A DNA stretch of 64,000 nt from Janthinobacterium sp. 1_2014MBL_MicDiv (GTDB lineage Bacteria > Pseudomonadota > Gammaproteobacteria > Burkholderiales > Burkholderiaceae_D), in assembly GCF_001865675.1 (NCBI RefSeq), contig NZ_CP011319.1:3596001-3660000 (forward strand), in the 5' to 3' direction. The notes under the pieces were generated by a model. The model was not told the DNA's origin. It was given only the letters and a program-made list of their open reading frames with translations, and did no database searches. This document shows positions 10,177 to 19,024 of the stretch, piece by piece (the stretch's first letter is position 1; each line of letters begins with the position of its first letter). A program made the position numbers and the translations under genes.

Positions 10177-11475
10177 TTAGAACCAGGTTTCCACTTGGAA
10201 ACCGTACGAGGTGCCGCTGGTATTGTTGTTGTAGATCGGGCCGCCGTTGTTCGACGCGTTGACCGAAGCGGTGGCCGCATCGTTCCATTTGCCGTAGGTC
10301 ACGAAGGCGCGCAGCTCGGGACGCGACCACAGGCCAGGGCCGGCCGAGATCGTCGGCGCGATGGTCAGCTTGGTCAGGCGCTTGGCCGGCAGGCCGCCCG
10401 CTTGCGTCACGCGGTCCGTGCCCAGTTCCGTCACCAGCTTGAAGTTGTTGGTGAAGGCGTACACAGGACGCACGCCGATCGAGGTCCAGGTCGAGGAACC
10501 GGTGACGTTCGACTCGTCTTTCTGCCACAGGGCGACGAATTCCATGCCGAAGTTTTCCATCGGCTGGATCGCCATGTCATTGAAGATGCGCGTGCGCTTG
10601 CGGTCCGAACCGTAGGAAGTGCTGCCCGAGGCGCCCATCTGGCCGTTGCCGTCGCCGCCGATGCCGGGGCCGACGCCATATTGCACGCCGAAGGTGTTGC
10701 CGCCGCCGAAGACTTTGCCTTGACGGTGGAATGCCGACAGTTGCCAGCCGTTATGTTTCGGGCCGTAGATGTCGTTGTCCTTGCCTTCGGCCGTGATGAT
10801 GGTGGCCGCCAGGTCCAGCGTGCCGTTGACGTTGACGGGAATGTCGCCGTAGATGAAGTTCTGGCGCACGGCCGAACGGGTGCCGAGGATGGCGCCCGTG
10901 TTCTTGTCGCGGGCGTTGACGTCGTTGTCCTTGAAGAAGGCGTACGAGAATTTGCCGGGGCCCACTGGAATGCGGTCGAGGCCGGCGCCCGTGCCGTTCA
11001 TATTGATGTACTGCAAGTCCAGCATGTGGATGTCAGGACGGTAGTAGAAACGCTTGCCGACCCAGGCCGTGCCGCCGTTGAGGAAGTCGAGTCCCTGCGC
11101 TTCCACGTAGGCCTTGACGATGCCCAGCTTGTTGTCGCCGAAGTCCGAGTTCGGCGCATACGCGTTGACCCAGATGGTGGCCAGGTAGTTCACGCCGCCG
11201 GACTTGGCGACGGACTTGGTGTAGCCGAATTCCGTGTAGGCGTCGCACTCATTGCCCAGACGATATTTCATGGTATTGCCGCCCAGACCGAAGCAACCTT
11301 GCGAACCGCCGTCGCCGGAGGTATTGCTGCCGGCGCCGGCGCGCAGGTAGCCGTGGAAGCCTTCGGAATCGGATGGATACATGGGGTCGGCAGCAGCGGA
11401 ACCGCTGGCGATGGCTAAGACGATGGCAGCTGGCAGCGTTTTCAACACGGCCTTCAACATGGTGCGATGCAGCAT
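10177..11475 (-). CDS. LamB-like carbohydrate porin upstream of the gts operon
   Basis: Outer-membrane sugar porin of 432 aa. The signal peptide (residues 1-29, ending GSAAA) is preceded by GAGGAG seven bases before the ATG. The C-terminus ends in VETWF, as expected for a beta-barrel. It is a paralogue of the porin at 2010-3245, sharing DIHMLDLQYINMNGTG, GGNTMKYRLGNECD and similar spacing throughout. Pseudomonas gts operons use OprB; here a maltoporin-family channel takes that place. It is divergent from the glucokinase-regulator gene across a 345-bp region with a HexR-like operator, so it is probably sugar-regulated. Confidence 0.9.
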   Translation of the reverse strand: MLHRTMLKAVLKTLPAAIVLAIASGSAAADPMYPSDSEGFHGYLRAGAGSNTSGDGGSQGCFGLGGNTMKYRLGNECDAYTEFGYTKSVAKSGGVNYLATIWVNAYAPNSDFGDNKLGIVKAYVEAQGLDFLNGGTAWVGKRFYYRPDIHMLDLQYINMNGTGAGLDRIPVGPGKFSYAFFKDNDVNARDKNTGAILGTRSAVRQNFIYGDIPVNVNGTLDLAATIITAEGKDNDIYGPKHNGWQLSAFHRQGKVFGGGNTFGVQYGVGPGIGGDGNGQMGASGSTSYGSDRKRTRIFNDMAIQPMENFGMEFVALWQKDESNVTGSSTWTSIGVRPVYAFTNNFKLVTELGTDRVTQAGGLPAKRLTKLTIAPTISAGPGLWSRPELRAFVTYGKWNDAATASVNASNNGGPIYNNNTSGTSYGFQVETWF

Positions 11476-11557
11476 GGTAAGTCTCCTCAGTAATTTGTTT
11501 TTATCTAGTCATTCGTGGCCGAATGTACTGGCCAGAATTCTTTCCAGCAGGGACATA

Positions 11558-11570
11558 GTAACTATACTAC
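11558..11570 (-). promoter_or_regulatory. HexR-like operator in the porin/glucokinase divergent region
   Basis: On the minus strand GTAGTATAGTTAC matches the HexR core GTARTWWWAYTAC at 12 of 13 positions. It lies in the AT-rich 345-bp interval (11476-11820) between the porin gene and the gene for a glucokinase fused to a HexR/RpiR domain, an obvious candidate ligand. A related half-site cluster (TTGTAATCCTACGACTAC) occurs about 25 bp further on. The rest of the interval is AT-rich with no open frame I would support. Confidence 0.5.
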
Positions 11571-11820
11571 GAACAAATATCAACATATTATGTTGTAATC
11601 CTACGACTACTCTGCGACACTTTATTTGCGTCCTGATTTGCCGTTTTATCGGCCTGCTTTTTTCTCCTGCGCTGCCGATTCCTGGCGCCGCAGACCACAA
11701 TTGCGCGGGCATCCCGCATTTTTCGGCACGCGGGACGTATACGAATTAAAATCCTTGGTTTTTGCCCATAACGACAGTGCGCCGCCATGACAGCGCACGC
11801 ATACGAGATAAAGCACCGCC

Positions 11821-13734
11821 ATGAAAATTGATGAAAAAATGGAAGTAGCAGGCAGCGATCCGGCGGAGCGCTTCACTGACGGGCCGCGCCTGCTGGCCGA
11901 CATCGGCGGCACCAATGCCCGCTTCGTGCTCGAAACGCGCCAGGGCCACCTGGAAGCCGTGGCCGTGCTGCCCTGCGACGACTACGCCTCGCTGCTCGAC
12001 GCCATCACCGCCTACATGGACAGTGCCGACGCGCGCGCCGCCGGTTCGGCGCGCGTGCGCCATGCGGCCATCGCCATCGCCAATCCCATCGACGACGACA
12101 ATATCCGCATGATGAACCACCACTGGTTCTTCTCGATCGAGGCGATGCGCGAAGCGCTGGGCCTCGACACGCTGCTGGTGGTGAACGATTTCACGGCGCT
12201 GGCCATGGCCCTGCCCTATCTGCGCCCCGACCAGCGCCTGCAGATCGGCGGCGGCATGGCGCGCGCCGACAGCGTCATCGGCCTGCTTGGCTCGGGCACG
12301 GGCCTGGGCGTGTCGGGCATGATCCCCGCCGAAGACCGCTGGATCGCGCTGGGCAGCGAAGGGGGCCACGTCAGCTTCGCGCCGTGCGACCAGCGCGAGA
12401 TGGATGTGCTGTCCTATGCCTGGCGCGAACTGTCGCACGTCTCGGCCGAGCGCCTCGCCTCCGGGCGCGGGCTGGAACTGATCTACCGCGCCCTGTCCGA
12501 CCGCGCCGGCCACCCCGATGCGGCACCGCTGCTGGCGGCCGAAATCACCAGCCGCGCCCTGAACAATGAATGCGAAGTGTGCCTGGAAGCGGTGGACTGC
12601 TTCTGCGCCATCCTCGGCTCCATCGCCGGCAACGTGGCCATGACCCTGGGCGCGCTGGGCGGCATCTATATAGGCGGGGGCATCGTGCCGCGCCTGGGTC
12701 CCCTGTTCGAGCAGTCGCAGTTCCGCGCCCGCTTCGAGCAGAAGGGCCGCCTGAACGAATACCTGGCGCAGATCCCCACCTTCCTGATCACGGCCGAACT
12801 GCCGACCTTCCTCGGCATCGCCGCCATCCTCGCGCAAAAGCTCAAGCGCGCCCATTCCGGCGCGCCCGTGCTGGAATCCGTGCGCCAGGCGCGCGGTCGC
12901 ATGAGTCCATCGGAATGCAAGGTGGCCGACTGGGTCTTGAAAGAGCCGAATGCCATGCTGACCCTGCCGATTGCCGAAATCGCCCAGCGCGTCGGCGTGA
13001 GCCAGCCCACGGTGATGCGTTTCTGCCGCTCGATCGGCGTGCAGGGCCTGGCCGATTTCAAATTGAAGCTGGCGTCCGGCCTGACGGGCGGCGCCATCAC
13101 GGTGGCGCACTGCCACGTGGAGATATCGGACTCCGACGCCGAACTGGCGCGCAAGGTGCTGGGCAACAACGCCTCGGCAGCCCTCGCCATGCGCGACATG
13201 CTCGACGTGAAGGCGCTGACGGCCGCCATCGAACTGCTGCGCGGCGCGCAGCGCGTGGAATTGCTGGCCGTGGGCAGCGCCCGCGTGGTGGCCGACGACA
13301 TGCAGCAGAAATTGCTCAACCTGGGCATCGTCAGCAGCTTCTTTGCCGACCCGCAGGCACAGGAAATGAGCGCCGCCATGCTGAAGCCGGGCGACGTGGC
13401 GCTGGTCATTTCGCGTTCGGGCGCCCTGCCCGAGCTGCTGCGCACCGTCAAGGTGGCGCAAGGCTGCGGCGCGCGGGTGCTGGCGATTACGGCCAGCGGT
13501 TCGCCGCTGGCCAAGCTGGCCGACGTGCTGCTGACCCTGAACCACCCGGAAGGCAACCTCAATTTCGTGCCCATGATCGTGCGCCTGCTGCAGCTGATGA
13601 TGCTCGATATCCTGTCGGTGGGACTGGCGCGGCGCGACACGGCGCAGCGCACCAGCGCCGCCGAACTGGAAGAGGGCCAGTTGCACGGCATGCGCATCAG
13701 CGGCAAGCTGAAATTCGGTGGACACCTCGAATAA
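11821..13734 (+). CDS. glk: Glucokinase fused to HexR/RpiR-type transcriptional regulator
   Basis: Bifunctional protein of 637 aa. Residues 1 to about 335 are an ROK-unrelated bacterial glucokinase (DIGGTNARF ATP-binding motif at 27-35, LGSGTGLGVSG loop near 159), which phosphorylates glucose to glucose-6-phosphate. Residues 350 to about 430 carry an RpiR-family helix-turn-helix (IAEIAQRVGVSQPTVMRFCRS), and about 475-610 form a SIS sugar-phosphate-binding domain (LLAVGSARVVADD). The same fusion is known in Burkholderia. The product of the first domain or its downstream metabolites may be the effector of the second. The following LacI gene overlaps its end by 17 bp, so the two are co-transcribed. 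No strong ribosome site is visible before the chosen ATG; an ATG at 11839 is an alternative. Confidence 0.93.
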   Translation: MKIDEKMEVAGSDPAERFTDGPRLLADIGGTNARFVLETRQGHLEAVAVLPCDDYASLLDAITAYMDSADARAAGSARVRHAAIAIANPIDDDNIRMMNHHWFFSIEAMREALGLDTLLVVNDFTALAMALPYLRPDQRLQIGGGMARADSVIGLLGSGTGLGVSGMIPAEDRWIALGSEGGHVSFAPCDQREMDVLSYAWRELSHVSAERLASGRGLELIYRALSDRAGHPDAAPLLAAEITSRALNNECEVCLEAVDCFCAILGSIAGNVAMTLGALGGIYIGGGIVPRLGPLFEQSQFRARFEQKGRLNEYLAQIPTFLITAELPTFLGIAAILAQKLKRAHSGAPVLESVRQARGRMSPSECKVADWVLKEPNAMLTLPIAEIAQRVGVSQPTVMRFCRSIGVQGLADFKLKLASGLTGGAITVAHCHVEISDSDAELARKVLGNNASAALAMRDMLDVKALTAAIELLRGAQRVELLAVGSARVVADDMQQKLLNLGIVSSFFADPQAQEMSAAMLKPGDVALVISRSGALPELLRTVKVAQGCGARVLAITASGSPLAKLADVLLTLNHPEGNLNFVPMIVRLLQLMMLDILSVGLARRDTAQRTSAAELEEGQLHGMRISGKLKFGGHLE

Positions 13735-14815
13735 GGCGGCACAAGCCGCCCTCGACACCGCCAGCGGCGCTACCGTGCACGACGTGGCGCGCCTGGCCGG
13801 CGTGTCCGCCATGACGGTGTCGCGCGTGATCAACGGGCGCGCCAGCGTCAGTACGGCCACGCGCGACAAGGTCGAGGCGGCGATAGCCGCCCTGCGCTAC
13901 CAGCCCAACCTGGCGGCGCGGGCGGCGCGCACGGGCACCCTGCGCATCGGCCTGCTATACAGCAACCCCAGCGCGGCCTTCCTCAGCGAATTCCTCGTCG
14001 GTGCCATGGACCAGTGCCGCCAGGGCGGCGGCCAGCTGCTGCTCGAACGCTGCGGCGACCTGGCCAGCCAGCGCGCCGCCATCGACTGCCTGGTGGCGGC
14101 CGGCGTGGACGGCATCCTCGTGCCGCCGCCCCTGTGCGATTCGCCGCAAGTGCTGGCGCAGCTGAACAGGATGGGCATCCCCGCCATCGCCGTGGCCACG
14201 GCGCGGCCCTCGCCCGATGTATCGGCCGTGCGCATCGACGACTACGAGGGCGCGCTGGCCATGACGCGCCATTTGATCGGGCTCGGCCACCGCGACATCG
14301 GCTTCATCGAGGGCGACCCGGAACACACGCCCGCCCTGCTGCGCCGCCAGGCCTTCGAAGACGCCATGCGCGCGGCGGGCCTGGGCGTGCCGCCGCAGCG
14401 CGTGGCGCAAGGCTATTTCACGTATCGTTCGGGACTCGACGCGGCGCGCCAGCTGCTGGCCGCCAGCCCGCGTCCGAGCGCCATCTTCGCCAGCAACGAC
14501 GACATGGCCGCCGCCACCCTGGCCGTGGCGCACGGCATGGGCTTGCAGGTGCCGCTGGAATTGAGCGTATGCGGCTTCGACGACACGCCCGTGGCCACCA
14601 CCGTCTGGCCCGAGCTGACCACCATCCACCAGCCCATCGCCGACATGGCGCGCGCCGCCGTCAATCTCGTCATCGACGAGATACGCCAGCGCCGCGCGGG
14701 CGAAGCGGCGCCCGCCACGCACCACCTGATGGCGTTCACACTGATGGAACGGGCGTCGTCGGGACAATGTTCTCCGGGGGCGCACATGCCGGCCACGAAA
14801 CGACTCCCCCGCTAA
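13718..14815 (+). CDS. LacI-family transcriptional regulator
   Basis: Regulator of 365 aa. The N-terminal LacI helix-turn-helix TVHDVARLAGVSAMTVSRVI lies at residues 19-38, followed by the hinge RYQPNLAARA and a periplasmic-binding-protein-like effector domain. It begins at a GTG inside the end of the glucokinase gene (17-bp overlap), which is the only start giving the full DNA-binding domain. The C-terminal extension after residue 345 is poorly conserved. A perfect LacI-type palindrome in front of the convergent epimerase/kinase operon at 16991-17006 is its likely target, which would make it a sensor of the sugar these enzymes handle. Confidence 0.92.
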   Translation: MDTSNKAAQAALDTASGATVHDVARLAGVSAMTVSRVINGRASVSTATRDKVEAAIAALRYQPNLAARAARTGTLRIGLLYSNPSAAFLSEFLVGAMDQCRQGGGQLLLERCGDLASQRAAIDCLVAAGVDGILVPPPLCDSPQVLAQLNRMGIPAIAVATARPSPDVSAVRIDDYEGALAMTRHLIGLGHRDIGFIEGDPEHTPALLRRQAFEDAMRAAGLGVPPQRVAQGYFTYRSGLDAARQLLAASPRPSAIFASNDDMAAATLAVAHGMGLQVPLELSVCGFDDTPVATTVWPELTTIHQPIADMARAAVNLVIDEIRQRRAGEAAPATHHLMAFTLMERASSGQCSPGAHMPATKRLPR

Positions 14816-14830
14816 GCCGCTGAGCGTGCC

Positions 14831-15763
14831 TTAGCGCACCACGGTGCGCTGCGCCAGCGACTCCACCAGCGCCACGGACGGCGGCGATCCGCCCGCCGCC
14901 AGGCAGGCGCCCGCGCCCGCCGCGACGGCAAAGCGCAAGTGCTGGCCGCCGTCCGCATCGGGCCGGTACATCAGGCTGTACAGCAAGCCGCCGATGCTGG
15001 CGTCGCCCGCGCCCACGGAATCGACCACCTCGATCTGCGGCGGCGCCGCCTGCCAGACCTGTTCGCCCCGGTACAGGGCCGCGCCCTGCGCGCCGCAGGT
15101 GTACAGATACGTGGCCTGCGGGTTCCAGCTGCGCAAGGCGGCAAACGCGCCATTGACGTCATCGTGGCGGAACAGGCCCGCCAAATCCTCGTCGGACACC
15201 TTCACCACGTCGGCCAGCTCCGTCATGCGGCGCAGGGTGGCGTCGTAGCGCTCATCCATCATGACGCGGAAATTCGGGTCGTAGCTGATCTTCACGCCGG
15301 CCGCCTTCAGTTCCTGCGCCAGCGCCACCAGCTTGCCCGCCAGCGGTTCGCGGGCCAGGCTGATGCCGCCGAAATGCACCCACTGCGCCGCCTGCATCCA
15401 GCCGGCCGGCAGCAGGGCCGCGTCGAAATGCAGGTCGGCGCTGTCGTCGCCGATGAAATAATAGGTGGGCGGATGCAGTTCATGCACAATGGCCAGCAGC
15501 GGCGACTTCGCATAGCGCTGCAGGAAGCGCATGTCCAGGCCCGCCACGTCGGTCGCTTGCGCCAGCGCGTCGCCGAACACGTCGCGGCTGACGCCACCGG
15601 CAAAGGCGCTGGGCACGCCCAGGCGCGCCATCACGCGCGCCACGTTCCAGGTCGAACCGCCCACCTGGCTGCTCCACTGGTCGGCGCCGGTGCGCAGCAT
15701 GTCCGTCAGCGCCTCGCCGGCCGAGACGAAAGCAGGGAAATTGGGAAAAGCGGCGGCGCTCAT
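14831..15763 (-). CDS. PfkB-family carbohydrate kinase (fructokinase-like)
   Basis: Sugar kinase of 310 aa. The N-terminal PfkB signature appears as GGSTWNVARVMARLG (about 36-50), and the C-terminal signature DSVGAGDASIGGLL carries the catalytic Asp in GAGD. It follows the AGE-family isomerase gene with a 4-bp ATGA overlap. If that enzyme makes fructose from mannose or a related sugar, this kinase would convert it to fructose-6-phosphate. A short inverted repeat (AGCGCAC/GTGCGCT, 14833-14850) at the 3' end sits between the converging LacI and kinase genes and may weakly terminate both. Substrate is inferred from context. Confidence 0.88.
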   Translation of the reverse strand: MSAAAFPNFPAFVSAGEALTDMLRTGADQWSSQVGGSTWNVARVMARLGVPSAFAGGVSRDVFGDALAQATDVAGLDMRFLQRYAKSPLLAIVHELHPPTYYFIGDDSADLHFDAALLPAGWMQAAQWVHFGGISLAREPLAGKLVALAQELKAAGVKISYDPNFRVMMDERYDATLRRMTELADVVKVSDEDLAGLFRHDDVNGAFAALRSWNPQATYLYTCGAQGAALYRGEQVWQAAPPQIEVVDSVGAGDASIGGLLYSLMYRPDADGGQHLRFAVAAGAGACLAAGGSPPSVALVESLAQRTVVR

Positions 15764-16974
15764 GCGGCACCGCCAATCACGTTCAGCACTTCATAGCAGG
15801 CGCCCATGGTGTGGTAATCGACCTTGCCGGCCGGGCTTTTCTCGTTGCTGATTTTCTGGTTTTCCGGCGTGAGGATGCGGTACCAGGCGCCGTGCTCGTG
15901 ATCGACGAAGTGGCTCCAGCTGTAGTCCCAGATCCTGTCATAGCTGTGCCAGTACGCTGCGTCGCCCGTGCGCGCGGCCAGCACGGCGGCGGCGGCGAAG
16001 CTTTCGGCCTGCACCCAGAAGTATTTGTCGCCATCGCAGATCTCGTCCTGCGGGCCGAAACCATAGAAAATGCCGCCATGCGCCTCATCCCAGGCCTTGG
16101 CCAGCGCCGTGTCGTACAGTTCGCGCGCGCGCGGCAGCAGCCAGCTTGAGGAGCCGGCCATGAATCTGGCGTGGCGCTCCATGATCAGCAGCAGCTTGGC
16201 CCACTCCGTGAAATGGCCGGGCTGGTAGCCCCAGGGGCGGAAGATATTGCTCTTGTCGTGCAGGTTGTATTCCCAGTCGATCGACCAGTCGGGCTTGTAG
16301 TGTTCCCAGATCATGCCGCCGGCCAGTGCCGCCTGGCGCACGGTGATGTTGTGCGCGAGGGTCTCCGCGCGGTGCAGGTAGCGCGCCTCGCCCGTCGCCT
16401 CAAACGCGGCCAGCATGGCTTCGCAGGCGTGCATATTGGCGTTCTGGCCCCGGTAGCCGTCCAGCGTGGACCAGTCGGCGCTGGCCACGTCCGCATACAG
16501 GCCGTGCTCGGGCAGCCAGAAGCGCTGCTCCATCAATTCGAAGGTTTCGTCCAGGTAGGCGCGTGCTTCCGCCATCCCCGCCTGCAGGGCGTGCGCATAC
16601 GCGAGCAGCACGAAGGCCAGGCCGTAGCAGTGATTGGCGCCGTCTTCGACCGTTTTGACGCCGTCTTGCCACCGCAGTTGCCAGGCATAGCCGCCCGTGA
16701 CGGGGTCGCGGTGCACGTCGCGCAAAAAGGCCACGCCGTGGCGCAACGCCGCCTGGTAATCGTCATCGCCAAAATGGCGGTAAGCCATGGCGTAATTGAA
16801 GATGAAGCGCGTGCTGCTGACCAGGTGGCGCGTGCCGGCGTCGTAGACGGTGCCGTCGTCGAGGAAGAAGTGATAGAAGCCGCCACTGGAATCGATGGCG
16901 CGCGGGTGATAGAAACGCATGGTGTGCAAAATATGCGCTTCGAGCATGCCCTTGGAGCGAAAATCGGGATTCAT
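15760..16974 (-). CDS. AGE-family sugar epimerase/isomerase (mannose-isomerase-like)
   Basis: Enzyme of 404 aa of the N-acylglucosamine 2-epimerase superfamily, an (alpha/alpha)6 barrel. Conserved blocks include FYHPRAIDSSGGFYHFFLDDG near the start, the ANMHACEAMLAAFEATG helix and WGYQPGHFTEWAKLL with the family's catalytic-region His. Members include N-acylglucosamine 2-epimerase, cellobiose 2-epimerase and the aldose-ketose isomerase YihS. The coupled fructokinase-like gene favours mannose/fructose (aldose-ketose) isomerisation rather than an N-acetyl sugar. The start ATG lies only 16 bp from a perfect LacI-type palindrome. Confidence 0.88.
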   Translation of the reverse strand: MNPDFRSKGMLEAHILHTMRFYHPRAIDSSGGFYHFFLDDGTVYDAGTRHLVSSTRFIFNYAMAYRHFGDDDYQAALRHGVAFLRDVHRDPVTGGYAWQLRWQDGVKTVEDGANHCYGLAFVLLAYAHALQAGMAEARAYLDETFELMEQRFWLPEHGLYADVASADWSTLDGYRGQNANMHACEAMLAAFEATGEARYLHRAETLAHNITVRQAALAGGMIWEHYKPDWSIDWEYNLHDKSNIFRPWGYQPGHFTEWAKLLLIMERHARFMAGSSSWLLPRARELYDTALAKAWDEAHGGIFYGFGPQDEICDGDKYFWVQAESFAAAAVLAARTGDAAYWHSYDRIWDYSWSHFVDHEHGAWYRILTPENQKISNEKSPAGKVDYHTMGACYEVLNVIGGAA

Positions 16975-16990
16975 GAATGTCTCATCGTCA

Positions 16991-17006
16991 TTGTTATCGA
17001 TAACAA
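16991..17006 (-). promoter_or_regulatory. Perfect 16-bp LacI-family operator TTGTTATCGATAACAA
   Basis: The palindrome is perfect with a central CG, as in LacI/GntR-type operators. It sits between the promoter region and the start codon of the epimerase-kinase operon. The LacI-family gene at 13718-14815, facing this operon, is the likely binding protein. Confidence 0.75.
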
Positions 17007-17043
17007 CGATGATAGCATGCCGTTTTTGCGCCGTCTCGGTCTA

Positions 17044-18030
17044 TCAGGGGGCGGGCGCCACGCGCAGCTTTTCGCGCCACAGCGCCGCCCGCATGGGACT
17101 GGCCGGCTGCCCCAGTTCGCCGTTCTCGAACACTTGCACCAGCCTTTGCATCGCCTCTTCGTCGCCCTGCTTGGCTGCCAGCAGATACAGTTCGAACGGC
17201 TGCGGCGCCGGGCCTTGTCGCGTGGGGCCGCCCCGGCCCTGCTCCAGCAGGCGCGCAAAACCCGTCTGGCCGGGCGGGCTTTTCGCGATGGCCGCCAGCT
17301 CATACCAGCCCAGGGCCGCCTCGTCGCTCTGCTGCACGCCCTGCCCCACTTCATACGAATAGGCGACATTGTTCAAGCCGGGCGGATCGAGCGCCTTGGC
17401 CGCCAACATGTACCAGCTGAACGCCTCCTGGCGCTGCGCCTCGTCCTTCGCCGTCATCATCAGGCGGTAGCCGATTTCATTGTAGGCGGGGATAAAGCCG
17501 TTCTCGGCGTAGAACTTCAGCCAGTGCAGCGCGTGCGCCTGTTCCTCGGGGCTGCTGTGGATATTTTCAAAGTGCATGGCCACCGTGAAGTTGGCCAGTT
17601 CCACGCCTTGTGCGGCGCCCTTGCGCGACCAGTACTCGCCCAGTTTGCGGTCCACCGCCATGCCCTGGCCCAGCGTCAAGGCCACGCCGAGGAAGGCTTG
17701 CGCCGGACCATGGCCGCCTTCGGCCGATTTCTTCATCCACGCCAGGCCGGCGTCGTAGTCGCGCGGCGTGCCCTCGCCTTCGTGCAGCATCTGCGCCAGC
17801 TCCAGCTGGGCGGCGCTGTCGCCCCCTTCCGCGGCCAGCCGCGCCTTGCCGAAGGCGGCGACTTTTTCCGGCGACAGGTCGGCCGGGCGGCTGACCACGG
17901 CCTGCACGCGCGCGCGCATCTCATCGAGTCCCCGGGTATCGAATTCGGCCAGCGCCGGATGCTGGCGCGGCGCTTGAGCGGACGCCGGCTGCGCCAGCGC
18001 CAGGCTCAATACAAACAGGATCATCTTCAT
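17044..18030 (-). CDS. Sel1-repeat (TPR-like) exported protein
   Basis: Protein of 328 aa with a signal peptide (ILFVLSLALAQPASAQ) and at least five Sel1-like repeats, recognisable from segments such as AQLELAQMLHEGEGTPRDYD, AWMKKSAEGGHGPAQAFLG and ALGWYELAAIAKSPPGQTGFA. Sel1 repeats are helical pairs that mediate protein-protein contacts, often in envelope or signalling proteins. It is the second gene of a pair: its ATG overlaps the preceding Sel1 gene's TGA by four bases, and the two proteins are clearly paralogous, so they arose by tandem duplication. Partner unknown. Confidence 0.85.
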   Translation of the reverse strand: MKMILFVLSLALAQPASAQAPRQHPALAEFDTRGLDEMRARVQAVVSRPADLSPEKVAAFGKARLAAEGGDSAAQLELAQMLHEGEGTPRDYDAGLAWMKKSAEGGHGPAQAFLGVALTLGQGMAVDRKLGEYWSRKGAAQGVELANFTVAMHFENIHSSPEEQAHALHWLKFYAENGFIPAYNEIGYRLMMTAKDEAQRQEAFSWYMLAAKALDPPGLNNVAYSYEVGQGVQQSDEAALGWYELAAIAKSPPGQTGFARLLEQGRGGPTRQGPAPQPFELYLLAAKQGDEEAMQRLVQVFENGELGQPASPMRAALWREKLRVAPAP

Positions 18031-18890
18031 TTCTTTTCTGCCTCTGCCAGCCTGTCACGCCATTCGGCGGCGTCCTCGGCACTCGCCTGTTGCCCCAGTT
18101 CGCCTTTGACATACACTTCGATCATGCGCCGCATGGCGGGCTTGTCTCCGCTCCATCCCGCCCGCTCGTACCAGACCAGGGCCCACTTGTCCGACTGCGC
18201 CACGCCCAGGCCCAGTTCGTGTGCGCGGGCCAGGTTGCGCATGCCGGCCGGCTCCTTTTCGCGCGCCGACCTGTAATACCAGTGGAAAGCCTCGCCGCGA
18301 TCCTGTTCATCGACGGCGGCGCGCATCAGGTGCTCGCCCAGCGCATTGTAGGCGGGCACAAAGTGCTGCTCGTTCGCCGCCGCCTTCAGCCAGGTGATGG
18401 CCAGCGCCTGTTCTTCGGCAGGGCTGGCGCCATCGATGAATTCCAGCGCCAGGATGGTTTGCGCCTCTGCGTCGCCCTGCGCCACGCCCTTGCGCAGCCA
18501 GTATTCACCCTGCACGCGGTCGACGGGCACCTTGCCACCCACCGTGTAGGCCACCCCCATGGCCGCTTGCGCCGGCGCATAGCCGCCTTCGGCCGACTTG
18601 CGTATCCAGGCCATCGACCGCGCCGTGTCTTGCGGCGTGCCGACGCCCAGCTGCAGCATGCGCGCCAGTTCCAGCTGCGCCTCGACGTCGCCCGCTTCGG
18701 CCGCGCGCCGGGCCTGCTCAAACTCGGCGATGCTTTCCGGGCTGCTGGTCCGCGCCTCGGCCCTCGCCTCGGCCCTGGCCTCGATGGCGAGCAGCTGCAG
18801 GTCGAGCAAGGTGGGCGAGGCTTGCGCCATGACAGGGAGCGGCAGCAGCAGCGGAAGCAATGGCAGCAGCGACAGTGATTTCTTGGACAT
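18027..18890 (-). CDS. Sel1-repeat (TPR-like) exported protein, paralogue
   Basis: Protein of 287 aa. The ATG at 18890 is preferred over an upstream in-frame start since it begins a signal peptide (MSKKSLSLLPLLPLLLPLPV). Residues 28-44 contain the degenerate EARAEARAEAR repeat, then about five Sel1 units follow (for example SMAWIRKSAEGGYAPAQAAMG and ALVWYERAGWSGDKPAMRRM). It shares layout and the terminal PXXAXXWRXXL region with the downstream gene, to which it is translationally coupled. Function beyond scaffolding is not predictable. Confidence 0.85.
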   Translation of the reverse strand: MSKKSLSLLPLLPLLLPLPVMAQASPTLLDLQLLAIEARAEARAEARTSSPESIAEFEQARRAAEAGDVEAQLELARMLQLGVGTPQDTARSMAWIRKSAEGGYAPAQAAMGVAYTVGGKVPVDRVQGEYWLRKGVAQGDAEAQTILALEFIDGASPAEEQALAITWLKAAANEQHFVPAYNALGEHLMRAAVDEQDRGEAFHWYYRSAREKEPAGMRNLARAHELGLGVAQSDKWALVWYERAGWSGDKPAMRRMIEVYVKGELGQQASAEDAAEWRDRLAEAEKK

Positions 18891-19024
18891 GCGGCGGAAT
18901 CGGGAAGCAGAAAACACGCATGGTAGCCGATGCCACGCTGGGGAGGCGCGCACTGCACGGGAAGTTTGACAGGGCACGCTGGCAGGCTTACATTGCACGA
19001 GCCCACCACTTACACAGGAATGCC

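Noticed and set aside
11746..13869. 707-aa open frame antisense to the glucokinase-regulator gene
   Set aside because: GC-rich codon bias keeps the opposite frame open; composition is H/R/Q-rich without recognisable domains, and the + strand gene is well conserved.
16171..18276. 701-aa frame on the + strand across the epimerase and Sel1 genes
   Set aside because: Runs antisense over two or three well-supported - strand genes and has no motif or ribosome site.
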